A stretch of 64,000 nt of DNA from Hygrophila difformis (lineage: Eukaryota; Streptophyta; Magnoliopsida; Lamiales; Acanthaceae): contig JAOANR010000012.1 in NCBI GenBank assembly GCA_030278955.1, positions 461,858 to 525,857 of the forward strand, read 5' to 3'. The notes under the pieces are model-generated. The model made no database searches. It was not told the origin of the DNA and was given only the letters and a program-made list of their open reading frames with translations. Within the stretch, counting starts at the first letter, position 1. Every line of letters starts with the position of its first letter. Position numbers and translations under genes: made by a program. Below, piece after piece: positions 46,015-56,483 of this stretch.

Positions 46015-46490
46015 TATGTGATTCGAATTGAGGCAGTTCGAATTAATTCGAATTGCTAAGGGAAATTCGAATTGCATACCCAAACTATTCTCTTCATGTG
46101 GTTTTCAACCAATTCGAATTATGCCATTCGAGTTAATTCGAACTGCTCAACAATTCGAATTGGGTTAAAAACCACATTGTATCCATTGCCACACATTCAT
46201 GCCTTAGTTTCTTTTCCATCCTCTACCAATTCGAATTGTTGCAATTCGAATTAATTCGAATTGCTGTATAATTCGAACTCACCCTCCCTTTGAGGTAAAT
46301 ACCTTAGTCAATTTGAGCAAAGAAAGGAACTTCGCCAATTCGAATTGTCGAATTCGAATTAATTCGAATTGGCCAATAATTCGAATTGGATGATGCTCCA
46401 ATTTCTAGCAATGATCAATTGAGTAAGTAATACTTCATCCTTCATGCATTCTCAATTCGAATTACCCCAATAATTCGAATTGAACCATCC
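46015..46490 (+). repeat. AATTCGAATT palindrome cluster 2 in the LTR
   Basis: Four or five modules, each a doubled palindrome flanked by single AATTCGAATT sites. A perfect 24-bp palindrome lies at 46241-46264. At 46348-46370 the left LTR has one base off a perfect palindrome, while the right LTR (62347-62372) is perfect. In the module at 46109-46165 the outer sites also pair (AACCAATTCG with CGAATTGGGTT). Confidence 0.9.
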
Positions 46491-48888
46491 CTTCTATTTT
46501 GGAAACTCCAAAAATATTTTCTTTCATGATTTGTGTAAGTTGCATGGGTGTATTGGGCCTAGGCCCAATTCATCTGATTTCTATCCATTACACATCTCAA
46601 CCCACTAGTGTCCATTTATTGTGTGCTTAACACCCACACAATACCAAAAATATTTTCTTACTTTCTTATTTTTCTCTTTCATTGTGTGTATGAACGGGTA
46701 ATGAGAAACACCACAGATTAATGTTGGTGAAAGGTCCTCTCACAGGGATATCGACTAACCCGTCTTCTGTGTGTTAATCATTGTCTGTTATTTTGCATGA
46801 TCTGGTTAGTGGTTGGTGGAAGCTTCGGCGAGCGTTCTCTTCACTAAGAGTTTCGATTAGTCACTCAGCCAATTCCTAATCAGATACAGTTTTAATTTTC
46901 TTTATCTTAATTTCTCAACCTGAATTCAAGTTGCAATAGTATCAACTGATGTCGACCAACATCAGTTGAGAAATATTACAGCAAGAAATATGTGGGTTTT
47001 TCTTCCACTCACAGACAAAAGAAAACTAAATAACGGCGGTCACCGTTGTTTGGGATTCTTTCTGCCTACAATCAATCATCTGGGAAAATTGGGAACCGGA
47101 CAGCAGATGTTTGCAGTCTGGAAAACCCCAACTATCTCTGGCACTCTTTTAGCCAAATTCTTCTCATCTCAGGCTAATCCATCTTTGTGTATCGCATTCT
47201 GTCTAACCCCACCATATATTTTGGGGTATTTTATTTTCCTTTTCATATACCTGTATGCATGATATTATTATGTAGATGTTCTGGTCTTATTGCTATTTTG
47301 GGGATCCTTCCCCTTGGACACAGAAGTCTTGATTTAAATCTGATGCTGCATAATAAATTTCCAACAAAAATTCATTTATAAAATCCGGATCTGAGTAAGG
47401 GATAAATTCAACAGTTATGACTAATTCACATTCTACTGGGGGTTGATTTTGAGAGCTTAGAAGCAGAGTCAGCGATTAGGTCTCTTCTAGACTGAAAGGA
47501 TCTGTGTTTTAATTGAGAGTTTAGTACCTGTCTAGGGAATGATTTTCAAATATTCATTTGCTTCTCAAAATTGCTGTGTGTTGGAAATCTGATATTAGAT
47601 ATCGCATTAAGTCAATATCCACTTGGGTGTAGATGAGATGTGATAAATAATACTAGAGGAACAACATATAGGCCTTGGTGAATTTCTAAGGTAAGGTCGA
47701 GTATTCCTTCGGCTACTATCTTCTTCTGCCAAAGTCTAGAATTGAGTCTTGAGTGAGTACATCCGGAACAGGTTCATTTATGGATCTGTTCCATTTAGTT
47801 TGTATCTCATAACTACCCAGATGTTGTAAGCCCTGTGGCTTATTGATATCTCGGGGGTTCTTGATCTGCATCTGGTCACCAAGACCAGGGGCTCTTTTAT
47901 ACTAACGGAAAGAGACGCTTTTAACGATTCCGAGTGATAGATTTAAATGCTTTCTTTACAGCTTTCTTTACTGCTTTCCTTTTAAATGCTTTCATAGAGG
48001 TCACTCGGAAGAATTAGGGGCTGTCCATTTGTTAAAAGGTTTGAGAGTTATGGAATGGTTTGAGGCTTGATTTGAAACTTTGGGTGTGACATGGGGGAAT
48101 GATAGGAGTACTTGGCATGTCAACTAATGATATGTTAGGTGTTGCTTATCCACCACAGATGAATAATATGCCTTAGCATGGCCATGTGAGGGCAGTTGAG
48201 AGTCTGTGGTATCTTAGAAATTGTTGTCTTAAGAGCATGTAAATTCTCACCATAAGTACCTGTCTGTTAAAGGGAACATGGTGTAGAAAGCATGAGAGTT
48301 AGCTAACTAGAGGATTATCCCAAGCTGAGATCTGTGTATTAAAAATGGAAGTTTAATTGTGTTGAATCTTGTCCAATCTTTATTATTTTCTCCCTGTCCC
48401 TTCTGTCATATTTAACCTGCTTTCTAGATAGTGTAGCATAATTTTATATTGCTTCCATAGTATAAATTTAATTGCTTTCTTCGATCTAGTTTACCATGCT
48501 TTGTAGAATAATTTTTACTGCTTTCATGATCTGGTTTAATTTATGTCAAGTAGTTGTTAGAAACCCTTGCAAAACTTGAAACGAGTAACCGAGTGGAAAA
48601 TCTTAGTAAACGACGTGGGTCCTGCTTCCATCGCACATCCTCCAGTGAACGATCCGGTACTTACTATAAATTACTGCAATTTTTGACCCGTGCGCTTTCG
48701 GGAGCACAGTTTCGTGACACGAGTAAATAAAAATAACATTTTGGGAAAATACTCATACAGTGGGAAGATGTTCAAGAATTTCATGGCAGGTATCTTCTTG
48801 ACATGAAATTAAGATAAGCATTATGGTGCAGATACCTAGGACTTTCAGGGTGACAGACTGAAGGTCCATCCCGGTTGCACCGTGATAC

Positions 48889-49250
48889 TTGTCAAAAGTT
48901 TCATGGCTGGAAGAACCACAGCGCCGTTTGAACCCCACAGGAGTAATAAAAAGGGAAATCTTAATATATCCTTAAACCCCTTCCCCCAATCATAACTCTT
49001 TTCATTTAATAAATCCAAACTTGGAAATTGTATTTAGACGGTTCTTCAACCCCCCAGCAGCAAAATGAAACTTGGCTTGAGTGCAAAAGTTTCATGGCCG
49101 TTACCGGGGACTCTTGAGGCACCATTTGAAATCACAGTTTCCTCCTTAAGCAATAAATCAGTAAAGGTATTTTCAGAAAATTACTCGTGTCGGCGGAGCT
49201 CGTCAAAAGTTTCATGGCGCCGTTGCCGGGGAGGATGCAGCGCCGTTTAC
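48889..49250 (+). repeat. Three diverged copies of the PBS region
   Basis: CAAAAGTTTCATGGC occurs at about 48893, 49083 and 49203, each followed by a CCGTT/CCGGGGA or GCGCCGTTT phrase. Only the third contains the perfect tRNA-Asp complement. A fourth partial copy (GTCAAAAGTTTGAT) lies at 49337. The PBS area has been duplicated locally, which also makes the LTR end hard to place. Confidence 0.7.
49215..49232 (+). other. Primer binding site, tRNA-Asp type (Athila)
   Basis: TGGCGCCGTTGCCGGGGA is complementary to the 3' end of plant tRNA-Asp, a usual primer of Athila elements. The preceding CA could be the LTR end. Confidence 0.88.
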
Positions 49251-49361
49251 TAGGAGAATTACATTCCTGATTTACTCATAGATAGTTCTTGTATATGTTC
49301 TTGAACTATTACTAACCTGGGGGTTGTACAGGTACTGTCAAAAGTTTGATACCAACTGCTT

Positions 49362-52300
49362 ATGCAACGGAGAAGGAGCACATTACCGGAGCTACCGTTC
49401 GATCTAGAAATAGAAAGGACCGCTCGCCAACTGAGGGCAGAAGCCAGAAGACGGAAGGAGCAGGAGCGTCGGACCCGCACTTCACCTGAAACATCAAGCA
49501 GCGATCTATCAGATATGGCAGAAAACCAAAACATTCCTCCGATCTTACCCATAGACCAACCACCAAATAACCCTGGTAATGGAGCTGACGGAGGAGTGGT
49601 AGAGCATCCTAATCGTGCCAACGAAGAGGAGAATCTACCAAATCCAAATCAGCAACAATACCAGCAATTCCACCAACAACCACCACCACCAGTAAATCAG
49701 TTTCACCAAAACCAAAACATACCAAACCAACAATACAAAAACCAAGCTTTCAATCCAGATCAATTCCAAAACAACCCACAAGATCCACATAACTTCCAGC
49801 AATTTCCAAATTATCACCAACAGTACCAGAACCAAGCTGAACAAGGAAATCAACAGCAGCAGCAAGCAGCAGCAGACTTCATGCAACCGATAGTGGAGCC
49901 CTATCTGGATGGACCTGGGAGAGCACATTTTCCTGCACGCAATTTCGAGCTCAAACCGGCACTCATTAATTTGGTGCAAAACAATCAGTTCTGCGGCGCA
50001 AATCATGAGGACCCTCATGATCATCTCCAGACCTTCCTGGAGCTCTGCGACACGATAAAAAATCAGGGAGTCTCTCCTGATGCTATAAGGCTAATGTTGT
50101 TTCCATTCTCGTTGTATAGTGGTGCCAGGGACTGGTATAAGTCATTGCCTATCAATCTGCGGAGCACTTGGGCAGACTTGGTGATGAGCTTTTTGCTGAA
50201 GTATTTTCCAGAATCAAATATTGAGGAAGGAAGAGCTAAGATTGGAGATTTTAAAATGAAGCCAGACGAGTCATTATATGATGCGAAAGAGAGATTCTTG
50301 GGCCTCATCAGGCGATGCCCCCAACATGGGTACGCACCATGGGAGCAATTGAGGAAATTCTACGGAGGACTCACCCATCCATGGAGAACAATGTTAGACG
50401 CCGCTGGCGGACGACATTTACTCCACTTGCCTATGGACCAAGCTTGGGAGAAGATTGAGACAATGTCTGTCAATAGATCCATCCTAAACACGGACGATAG
50501 GAAGGAGAATCCTCCTAGAAAAGTCTTTGCTGTAGGTGAAGGGAAAACAGATTTTGAAAAACTGCAAGAACAGGTAGCTGCGATACAGCTGAGTCAGGAT
50601 AAAGGGAAGGGAGCGGACGCTTCTCAGGCAGGAACCTCATCAGACCAAGTTCAAACACAGCAATCGGGAGTTGTCTGTGGACTGTGTCAGGGACCTCATC
50701 CAACTGACACATGCCAACAGATAGCTACCGAAAGCTGTAATTATGCCGGGAACTACCAAAATCGTCATCCCAACCTCTCTTATTCCAACAACAATGCACT
50801 TAACGCGCATTTGTTGCAGCCAAACCAGCCCAACCAGTTCCAAAACCCTCAGCAAAACTTCAGACCTCAGAACCAAGGATTCGTCCAGCAAAGAGTGCAG
50901 AACTTTCAAAATCCGAATCAGAATTTCCAACCTCAAATCCAACAAAGGCCTAATCAGAACCAAGGCCAGAATTTCCAGAATTTCCAGCCCCAACCTGATC
51001 AGAATCAGCAATATGACCAAAGGCCACCATCTCGTTTGGAGAACCTGATGACTGAATTTATAGCCAATCAGAAGGATATAAATCAGCAACTGCAGTCATC
51101 AATCAAGAATGTGGAGACGCAAGTCACCCAATTGGCCAATGAACTACAGAACAGGGGGAAGGGAACATTTCCAAGCAGTACTGAAGCTAACCCGCAGTGT
51201 AAAGCAATCACATTACGGGGAGGCAAGACTCTGAAAGGAATTGTTGGACATGGAAAAGAGACGGCCGAGGAGGAAAAGGATCTAGTGGAGGGTGAAAAAG
51301 GAAGTGAAAGGATCGAAGGAGGAGATGGTATTGGATTGGACAAGGACAAATCAGAAACAGCTATTTCGCAGGCTGAAGCTGCAAAGGGAGCTGAAAAGGG
51401 TAGGGTTGAAGGTACAACTTCCTTCTCTTTACCACCAAAAACTAATAATAATAAGTACATGCCAAGGGTGCCATACCCGGCACGTCTTAAAAATAAGGAG
51501 CAAGATGAAAAATTTAAAAAGTTTTTAGAAAGACTGAAAGCTGTCGAGATCACTATTCCATTGGTCGAAATGATTTCAGAAATGCCCGTCTATGCTAAAT
51601 TTCTTAAAGAAATGATTTCAGGGAGGAGAAAAGCTGAGCAGGAGGAAGTAGTGATTTTGAACAGTAGCTGCAGTGCCATTATCCAAAGAGTGCTACCGGA
51701 GAAGAAGGAAGATCCAGGATGCATTACATTGCCAATCCACATCGGGAAAACTAATGTTGGAAAAGGGTTGTGCGATCTAGGATCGAGCATCAACGTTATG
51801 CCACTTGCCATGGTGAAACGTCTTCACTTGGGAACAATTGAACCGGTTACAATGAAGTTACAGCTGGCAGACCGATCAATTACCCATCCAATCGGAATCC
51901 TGAAGGACGTAATTGTCAAGACGGGAGGGACTCTCTTCCCCGTCGACTTCATTATTTTGGATATAGAGGAGGATTACGAGATGCCACTGATCTTAGGCCG
52001 TCCCTTTCTCTCAACCGGCGGTGCACTTATAGACGCTCGATCAAATCAAATCAAGCTCCGAGTCGGAGAAGAAGAATTGGATTTCAACGTGGGAAAGCTG
52101 CAGAAGTTCCCGTCTGAGGGATCTTGTTCCATTTTTGATGTAATAGATAGTAGGAGTGAGGATGAGAGCATAGACTCTGTGACTGATGAGCCGAGCAAAG
52201 TTTCAAAACAGGTACTGAAGCCTGAAGGTGCAGAACAACCAAGGAGCTGCAACGCTGTCCACTTCGAGGATCCTATCTCTGGGGACCTTGAAGAATTCGA

Positions 52301-55300
52301 TGGAGTTGAGTTCATCCCGGAGGAAGAGGAGAGCACTGCTGAGGAAGGAATGGATCCTGTACTGACACAGGATCCTGAAGGTAAATCTGATCTCTCTCTT
52401 CCACCCATTTCTCGCAAATTGCTGCCTTCCGTTGAATGCCCACCAGAGCTTGAACTTAAAATACTTCCGGATCATCTTAAGTACGTTTTTCTCGCTGAAC
52501 ATAAAAGATTACAGGTGATTGTGTCAGCCAAGCTGACACAAGAACAAGAAAAAGCTCTGGTAGACATTCTAAAGAAATATGTACATGCAATCGGATGGAC
52601 CATTTCTGATATAAAAGGAATAAGCCCCTCTGTTTGCATGCACAGAATTTTAATGGAAGAGGAGTATAAGCCCTCAAGGCAACCACAAAGGCGTCTGAAC
52701 CCCCATATGCAGGAAGTGGTAAGGAAAGAAGTTATCAAGCTCTTAGATGCTGGTATCATCTATCCTATCTCTGATAGCAAATGGGTTAGCCCAGTGCAGG
52801 TCGTACCGAAACATGGGGGGATCTGTGTAACAACTAATGAGCAAGGAGAAGAAGTGGCGACGCGTCCAGTGACCGGTTGGAGAGTTTGCATCGACTACCG
52901 GAAGCTTAATACCGCTACCAGGAAGGACCATTTCCCCTTGCCATTCATTGATCAGATGCTGGAGAGGTTGGCCGGAAGGGAGTACTACTGCTTTTTGGAT
53001 GGGTACTCTGGCTATAATCAGATTGTAATAGCTAGTGAGGATCACGACAAGACCACATTCACGTGCCCATATGGAACTTTTGCATACAGGCGCATGCCTT
53101 TTGGACTTTGTAATGCGCCTGCCACATTTCAAAGATGCATGATGTCAATTTTCTCAGAATTTATCGAAAAATGCATTGAAGTTTTCATGGACGACTTCTC
53201 TGTGTATGGAGATACTTTTGATGAATGCTTGACTAATCTTGCACAAATTTTGAAAAGATGTGAGGACACCAACTTAGTTTTGAACTGGGAGAAGTGCCAT
53301 TTCATGGTCACCGAAGGAATAGTGTTGGGTCACCGCATCTCGCGCGCAGGTATCGAAGTCGACAGAGCTAAGGTTTCCGTCATCTCAAACCTTCCATTGC
53401 CTAATTCAATAAAAGCAGTTAGGAGTTTCTTAGGGCATGCCGGTTTCTACCGGAGATTCATAAAAGACTTTTCTAAAATTGCCAAGCCGCTCACTAACTT
53501 GCTTTGTAAAGAAAACCCTTTTGTAATAAATGAAGCGTGTGTTCAAGCCTCTGACACGCTCAAAGAAATGTTGATTTCCGCTCCAATAGTGCAACCACCC
53601 GATTGGTCAATGCCTTTCGAGGTAATGTGTGATGCAAGTGATCTCGCCGTGGGTGCAGTCCTAGGGCAACATAAGGAAGGGAAGCATTGCGTAATTCATT
53701 ATGCAAGTCATGCCCTGAATGAGGCCCAAATCAACTACACCACCACGGAGAAGGAGATGTATGCTGTGGTTTTTGCGTTTGACAAATTCAGACAATACCT
53801 CATTGGTACGAAAACCACAGTGTACACAGATCACTCTGCACTGAGATACTTGTTTAGCAAACAAGACGCCAAACCTCGATTAATCAGGTGGGTACTTTTG
53901 TTGCAAGAATTTAACATTATAATAAAAGATAGAAAAGGCAGAGACAATGGTGCTGCTGACCATTTGTCTCGACTAGAAAATAATAAAAATGAGCTAGCCG
54001 TAAATGAGAATTTTCCGGACGAGCAATTGTTCGCCTTGCATCTTCATGATCAAGCTTGTCCGTGGTTTTCCGATATTGCTAACTTTTTAGCATGCGGAAT
54101 AACCCCACCATTCCAAAGCAGAGGCCACAAAGCGAGGTTCAACCGAGATGTAGTTAACTACTTCTGGGAAGACCCTTACCTCTTCAAGCATTGTGCAGAT
54201 TCGATTATTAGACGATGTGTAACTGAGCACGAGGCTTATCAAATCGCTAAAAAATGCCATGAATCGGAATATGGAGGTCACCATGGCCCCACTCGAACAG
54301 CCCATAAGGTGCTCGAGTGCGGTTTCTATTGGCCTACCATTTACGAGGATTGCAAAGCGTTTGTTAAAGCTTGCGACAGATGCCAAAGACTAGGGAATAT
54401 CTCCAAGAAGGATGAGATGCCTCAACAAGGAATTCTCACTCTCGAAATTTTCGATGTATGGGGTATTGACTTCATGGGACCATTCCCGACATCTGATGGG
54501 AACCATTACATCTTGGTAGCTGTCGATTACGTTTCCAAGTGGGTTGAGGCTGTTGCACTGCGAACCAATGATGGCAACCAGGTCGTCAAATTTTTGAAAA
54601 ATAACATTTTCAATAGATTTGGTGTACCCAGGGTGATCATATCAGATGGAGGAACCCATTTTGTTAATAAAGCATTTGCAAATCTTATGAGCAAAAATGG
54701 GATTCTCCACAAGATCGGCACGCCTTATCATCCCCAAACCAGTGGTCAGGTCGAGGTCTCTAACCGCGAAATCAAACATATACTCGAGGCCACTGTGGGG
54801 ACAACTCGCAAAGATTGGTCACGTAAGCTCAATGATGCTTTATGGGCATACCGCACTGCATTCAAGACTCCCATTGGGATGTCTCCTTACAGACTCATCT
54901 TCGGAAAAGCCTGTCATTTTCCCGTAGAACTAGAGCATAAGGCTTACTGGGCCGTACGAATGCTCAATTTTGACTCCCGAGTTGCTCAGGGTAAGCGCAA
55001 GTTGGACCTCAATGAAATTGAGGAAATACGTGCGCAAGCTTATGAAAGCTCGAGGATTTATAAAGAGCGGACCCAGAAGTTACACGACCGTCGTATTAAA
55101 TCTAAACACTTCTATGTTGGCCAGAATGTCTTGTTATTTAATTCTAGGTTGAAGCTATTCCCCGGAAAGCTTAAATCCAGATGGGAAGGGCCATACGAAG
55201 TGATGAACGTGTTTGAAAGTGGAGCTGTCAGGATCCGAACTGACAAGGGAGAGCTGGTGGTGAATGGACACAGACTGAAGGAGTATCTTGGGCAGTTCGA

Positions 55301-55349
55301 CCCCGAAAAAGAAGCTCAGATGACAACAGAACGGGCTTATGTTCAATAA
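49362..55349 (+). CDS. Athila gag-pol polyprotein, intact (1995 codons)
   Basis: One uninterrupted frame from the ATG at 49362. An Arg/Glu-rich start and a Q/N/P-rich stretch (about 85-175) precede the gag domain (about 185-385: [36 protein letters not shown]). A short Cys/His motif ([13 protein letters not shown], about 435) and a second Q/N-rich stretch follow. Protease has [13 protein letters not shown] near 803. RT covers about 1085-1300 ([29 protein letters not shown] near 1275). RNase H follows ([35 protein letters not shown]). Integrase has HHCC residues near 1630-1680 and catalytic Asp, Asp and Glu in [19 protein letters not shown] and [10 protein letters not shown]. No lesion is visible. 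Whether gag and pol are made separately by cleavage alone cannot be told. Confidence 0.95.
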   Translation: MQRRRSTLPELPFDLEIERTARQLRAEARRRKEQERRTRTSPETSSSDLSDMAENQNIPPILPIDQPPNNPGNGADGGVVEHPNRANEEENLPNPNQQQYQQFHQQPPPPVNQFHQNQNIPNQQYKNQAFNPDQFQNNPQDPHNFQQFPNYHQQYQNQAEQGNQQQQQAAADFMQPIVEPYLDGPGRAHFPARNFELKPALINLVQNNQFCGANHEDPHDHLQTFLELCDTIKNQGVSPDAIRLMLFPFSLYSGARDWYKSLPINLRSTWADLVMSFLLKYFPESNIEEGRAKIGDFKMKPDESLYDAKERFLGLIRRCPQHGYAPWEQLRKFYGGLTHPWRTMLDAAGGRHLLHLPMDQAWEKIETMSVNRSILNTDDRKENPPRKVFAVGEGKTDFEKLQEQVAAIQLSQDKGKGADASQAGTSSDQVQTQQSGVVCGLCQGPHPTDTCQQIATESCNYAGNYQNRHPNLSYSNNNALNAHLLQPNQPNQFQNPQQNFRPQNQGFVQQRVQNFQNPNQNFQPQIQQRPNQNQGQNFQNFQPQPDQNQQYDQRPPSRLENLMTEFIANQKDINQQLQSSIKNVETQVTQLANELQNRGKGTFPSSTEANPQCKAITLRGGKTLKGIVGHGKETAEEEKDLVEGEKGSERIEGGDGIGLDKDKSETAISQAEAAKGAEKGRVEGTTSFSLPPKTNNNKYMPRVPYPARLKNKEQDEKFKKFLERLKAVEITIPLVEMISEMPVYAKFLKEMISGRRKAEQEEVVILNSSCSAIIQRVLPEKKEDPGCITLPIHIGKTNVGKGLCDLGSSINVMPLAMVKRLHLGTIEPVTMKLQLADRSITHPIGILKDVIVKTGGTLFPVDFIILDIEEDYEMPLILGRPFLSTGGALIDARSNQIKLRVGEEELDFNVGKLQKFPSEGSCSIFDVIDSRSEDESIDSVTDEPSKVSKQVLKPEGAEQPRSCNAVHFEDPISGDLEEFDGVEFIPEEEESTAEEGMDPVLTQDPEGKSDLSLPPISRKLLPSVECPPELELKILPDHLKYVFLAEHKRLQVIVSAKLTQEQEKALVDILKKYVHAIGWTISDIKGISPSVCMHRILMEEEYKPSRQPQRRLNPHMQEVVRKEVIKLLDAGIIYPISDSKWVSPVQVVPKHGGICVTTNEQGEEVATRPVTGWRVCIDYRKLNTATRKDHFPLPFIDQMLERLAGREYYCFLDGYSGYNQIVIASEDHDKTTFTCPYGTFAYRRMPFGLCNAPATFQRCMMSIFSEFIEKCIEVFMDDFSVYGDTFDECLTNLAQILKRCEDTNLVLNWEKCHFMVTEGIVLGHRISRAGIEVDRAKVSVISNLPLPNSIKAVRSFLGHAGFYRRFIKDFSKIAKPLTNLLCKENPFVINEACVQASDTLKEMLISAPIVQPPDWSMPFEVMCDASDLAVGAVLGQHKEGKHCVIHYASHALNEAQINYTTTEKEMYAVVFAFDKFRQYLIGTKTTVYTDHSALRYLFSKQDAKPRLIRWVLLLQEFNIIIKDRKGRDNGAADHLSRLENNKNELAVNENFPDEQLFALHLHDQACPWFSDIANFLACGITPPFQSRGHKARFNRDVVNYFWEDPYLFKHCADSIIRRCVTEHEAYQIAKKCHESEYGGHHGPTRTAHKVLECGFYWPTIYEDCKAFVKACDRCQRLGNISKKDEMPQQGILTLEIFDVWGIDFMGPFPTSDGNHYILVAVDYVSKWVEAVALRTNDGNQVVKFLKNNIFNRFGVPRVIISDGGTHFVNKAFANLMSKNGILHKIGTPYHPQTSGQVEVSNREIKHILEATVGTTRKDWSRKLNDALWAYRTAFKTPIGMSPYRLIFGKACHFPVELEHKAYWAVRMLNFDSRVAQGKRKLDLNEIEEIRAQAYESSRIYKERTQKLHDRRIKSKHFYVGQNVLLFNSRLKLFPGKLKSRWEGPYEVMNVFESGAVRIRTDKGELVVNGHRLKEYLGQFDPEKEAQMTTERAYVQ

Positions 55350-55450
55350 ATATTATACATATATTTACTTACTTATTTATTACTTTCTTCATTTATTTTA
55401 TTGGGACAAAGTATCCAAAAATCAAGTGAACATTTAGAGTACTAAGACTC

Positions 55451-55470
55451 TAAATGTGAGGATGTTGATA
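55451..55470 (+). other. Relic of polypurine/LTR-start junction just after pol
   Basis: TAAATGTGAGGATGTTGATA here is identical to the 20 bases spanning the internal/LTR boundary at 44349-44368 and 60347-60366. After it the match to the LTR ends. It lies about 100 bp past the pol stop codon, where a compact element would end its internal region. Confidence 0.7.
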
Positions 55471-55789
55471 TTTGGAGAAAACCTAATACCTTTTCATAAT
55501 TGTTTTGCAGGAATTCGAGGAACCAACAAAAAGAAAGATAAAGCTGCCAAAAACCAGGTTCCCGGTTGGGGTAACATTATATTTAATGGAGGTTAATTTT
55601 GGAATTTAGAGAAATCTAAAATCCAGAATACATTCATAAAATAAAATTGTTAACCCAACCTAATTTATGCAAGCAATATGTTTTAGATTCTCATTCGGTG
55701 TAGATATGTTTGCTTTTGAACTCATATAATTTTTGGAAAAACCTAAAAATTTTCCTAAGTATTGAATGTGGTATACTTCTCATTTCAAG

Positions 55790-56330
55790 AAAATTCGAAT
55801 TAATTCGAATTGCTTGGAACATACCACATAAGACATTTTGCTTTGGAATTTTTCACTCTCGGATCTGTTAATTCGAGTTATTCTAGCAATTCGAATTAAT
55901 TCGAATTGCCATGAAAATTCGAATTGGCAACCAAGGCAAACAAATTTTCGGATTTATATATAGGCCAAGTAGTGCAATTCGAATTATAAGGCAATTCGAA
56001 TTAATTCGAATTGCCTAACTAATTCGAATTGGCAGGCACAAGGCATTTTCCTTAGCAAGTGAGCAATGCGAGTTATTCTAGCAATTCGAATTGCTTGAAT
56101 AATTCGATTTAGCTCATTTCAGCCTTGTGCAGATTTTGCCCACATTCTCAAGTTCGAATTATGAACCAATTCGAATTAATTCGAATTGATCTCAGTAATT
56201 CGAACTTGTCTGGTTTCTCTGTTTTTCAAGCCAATTCGAATTAATTCGAATTGGCCTGAATAACTCGCATCTCTCACAGAAAGCATCAATTCGAATTAAT
56301 TCGAATTGATGCAATAATTCGAACTCCCCT
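55790..56330 (+). repeat. AATTCGAATT palindrome cluster 3, upstream of the F-box gene
   Basis: Same motif family as in the LTR but different surrounding sequence. Perfect long palindromes: 26 bp at 55990-56015, 26 bp at 56230-56255, 30 bp at 56284-56313, all centred on AATTCGAATTAATTCGAATT with arms extended by different but complementary bases (GGC/GCC, GCC/GGC, GCATC/GATGC). Single sites flank them. In the module near 56150-56210 the outer sites pair (CAAGTTCGAATTA with TAATTCGAACTTG). Confidence 0.9.
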
Positions 56331-56339
56331 TCCAAATCC

Positions 56340-56348
56340 TTTATATAT
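56340..56348 (+). promoter_or_regulatory. Candidate TATA box of the F-box gene
   Basis: TTTATATATCC lies just after palindrome cluster 3 and about 140 bp upstream of the ATG at 56484. A pyrimidine-rich leader (CTCTCTCGCGAACCCTTCCC) follows. The order palindromes then TATA box copies that of the LTR promoter. Confidence 0.55.
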
Positions 56349-56483
56349 CCGTGTTCCCCCCCACTTCCATCACTTTCACTTTTCACATTTCCAAAACACC
56401 CGTGTTTTCTCTCTCGCGAACCCTTCCCCCTCGCGAAAACCAGTCGCTTATTTCAAGCTTTCCTCCGGCCAAATCACTCGGAA

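Larger units (their letters stand above)
44360..48000 (+). repeat. Athila left LTR (at least 3.64 kb; true end between 48000 and about 49210)
   Basis: Starts TGTTGATAATGGCC and is repeated from 60358 to the window end. The right copy is cut by the window, so the LTR end is not directly visible. The PBS at 49215 sets an upper limit. A TATA box lies at 45148 and palindrome clusters at 44690-45090 and 46015-46490. The small ORFs inside recur in both copies but match nothing known. Confidence 0.92.

Noticed and set aside
46966..47262. 98-codon ORF repeated at 62966-63262
   Set aside because: LTR-internal, no domain recognised; duplicated with the LTR only.
55790..56330. Heat-shock elements in the TTCGAA palindromes
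   Set aside because: Canonical elements need GAA and TTC spaced by two bases. Here TTC abuts GAA, or GAA and TTC are separated by four bases, so the spacing does not fit.
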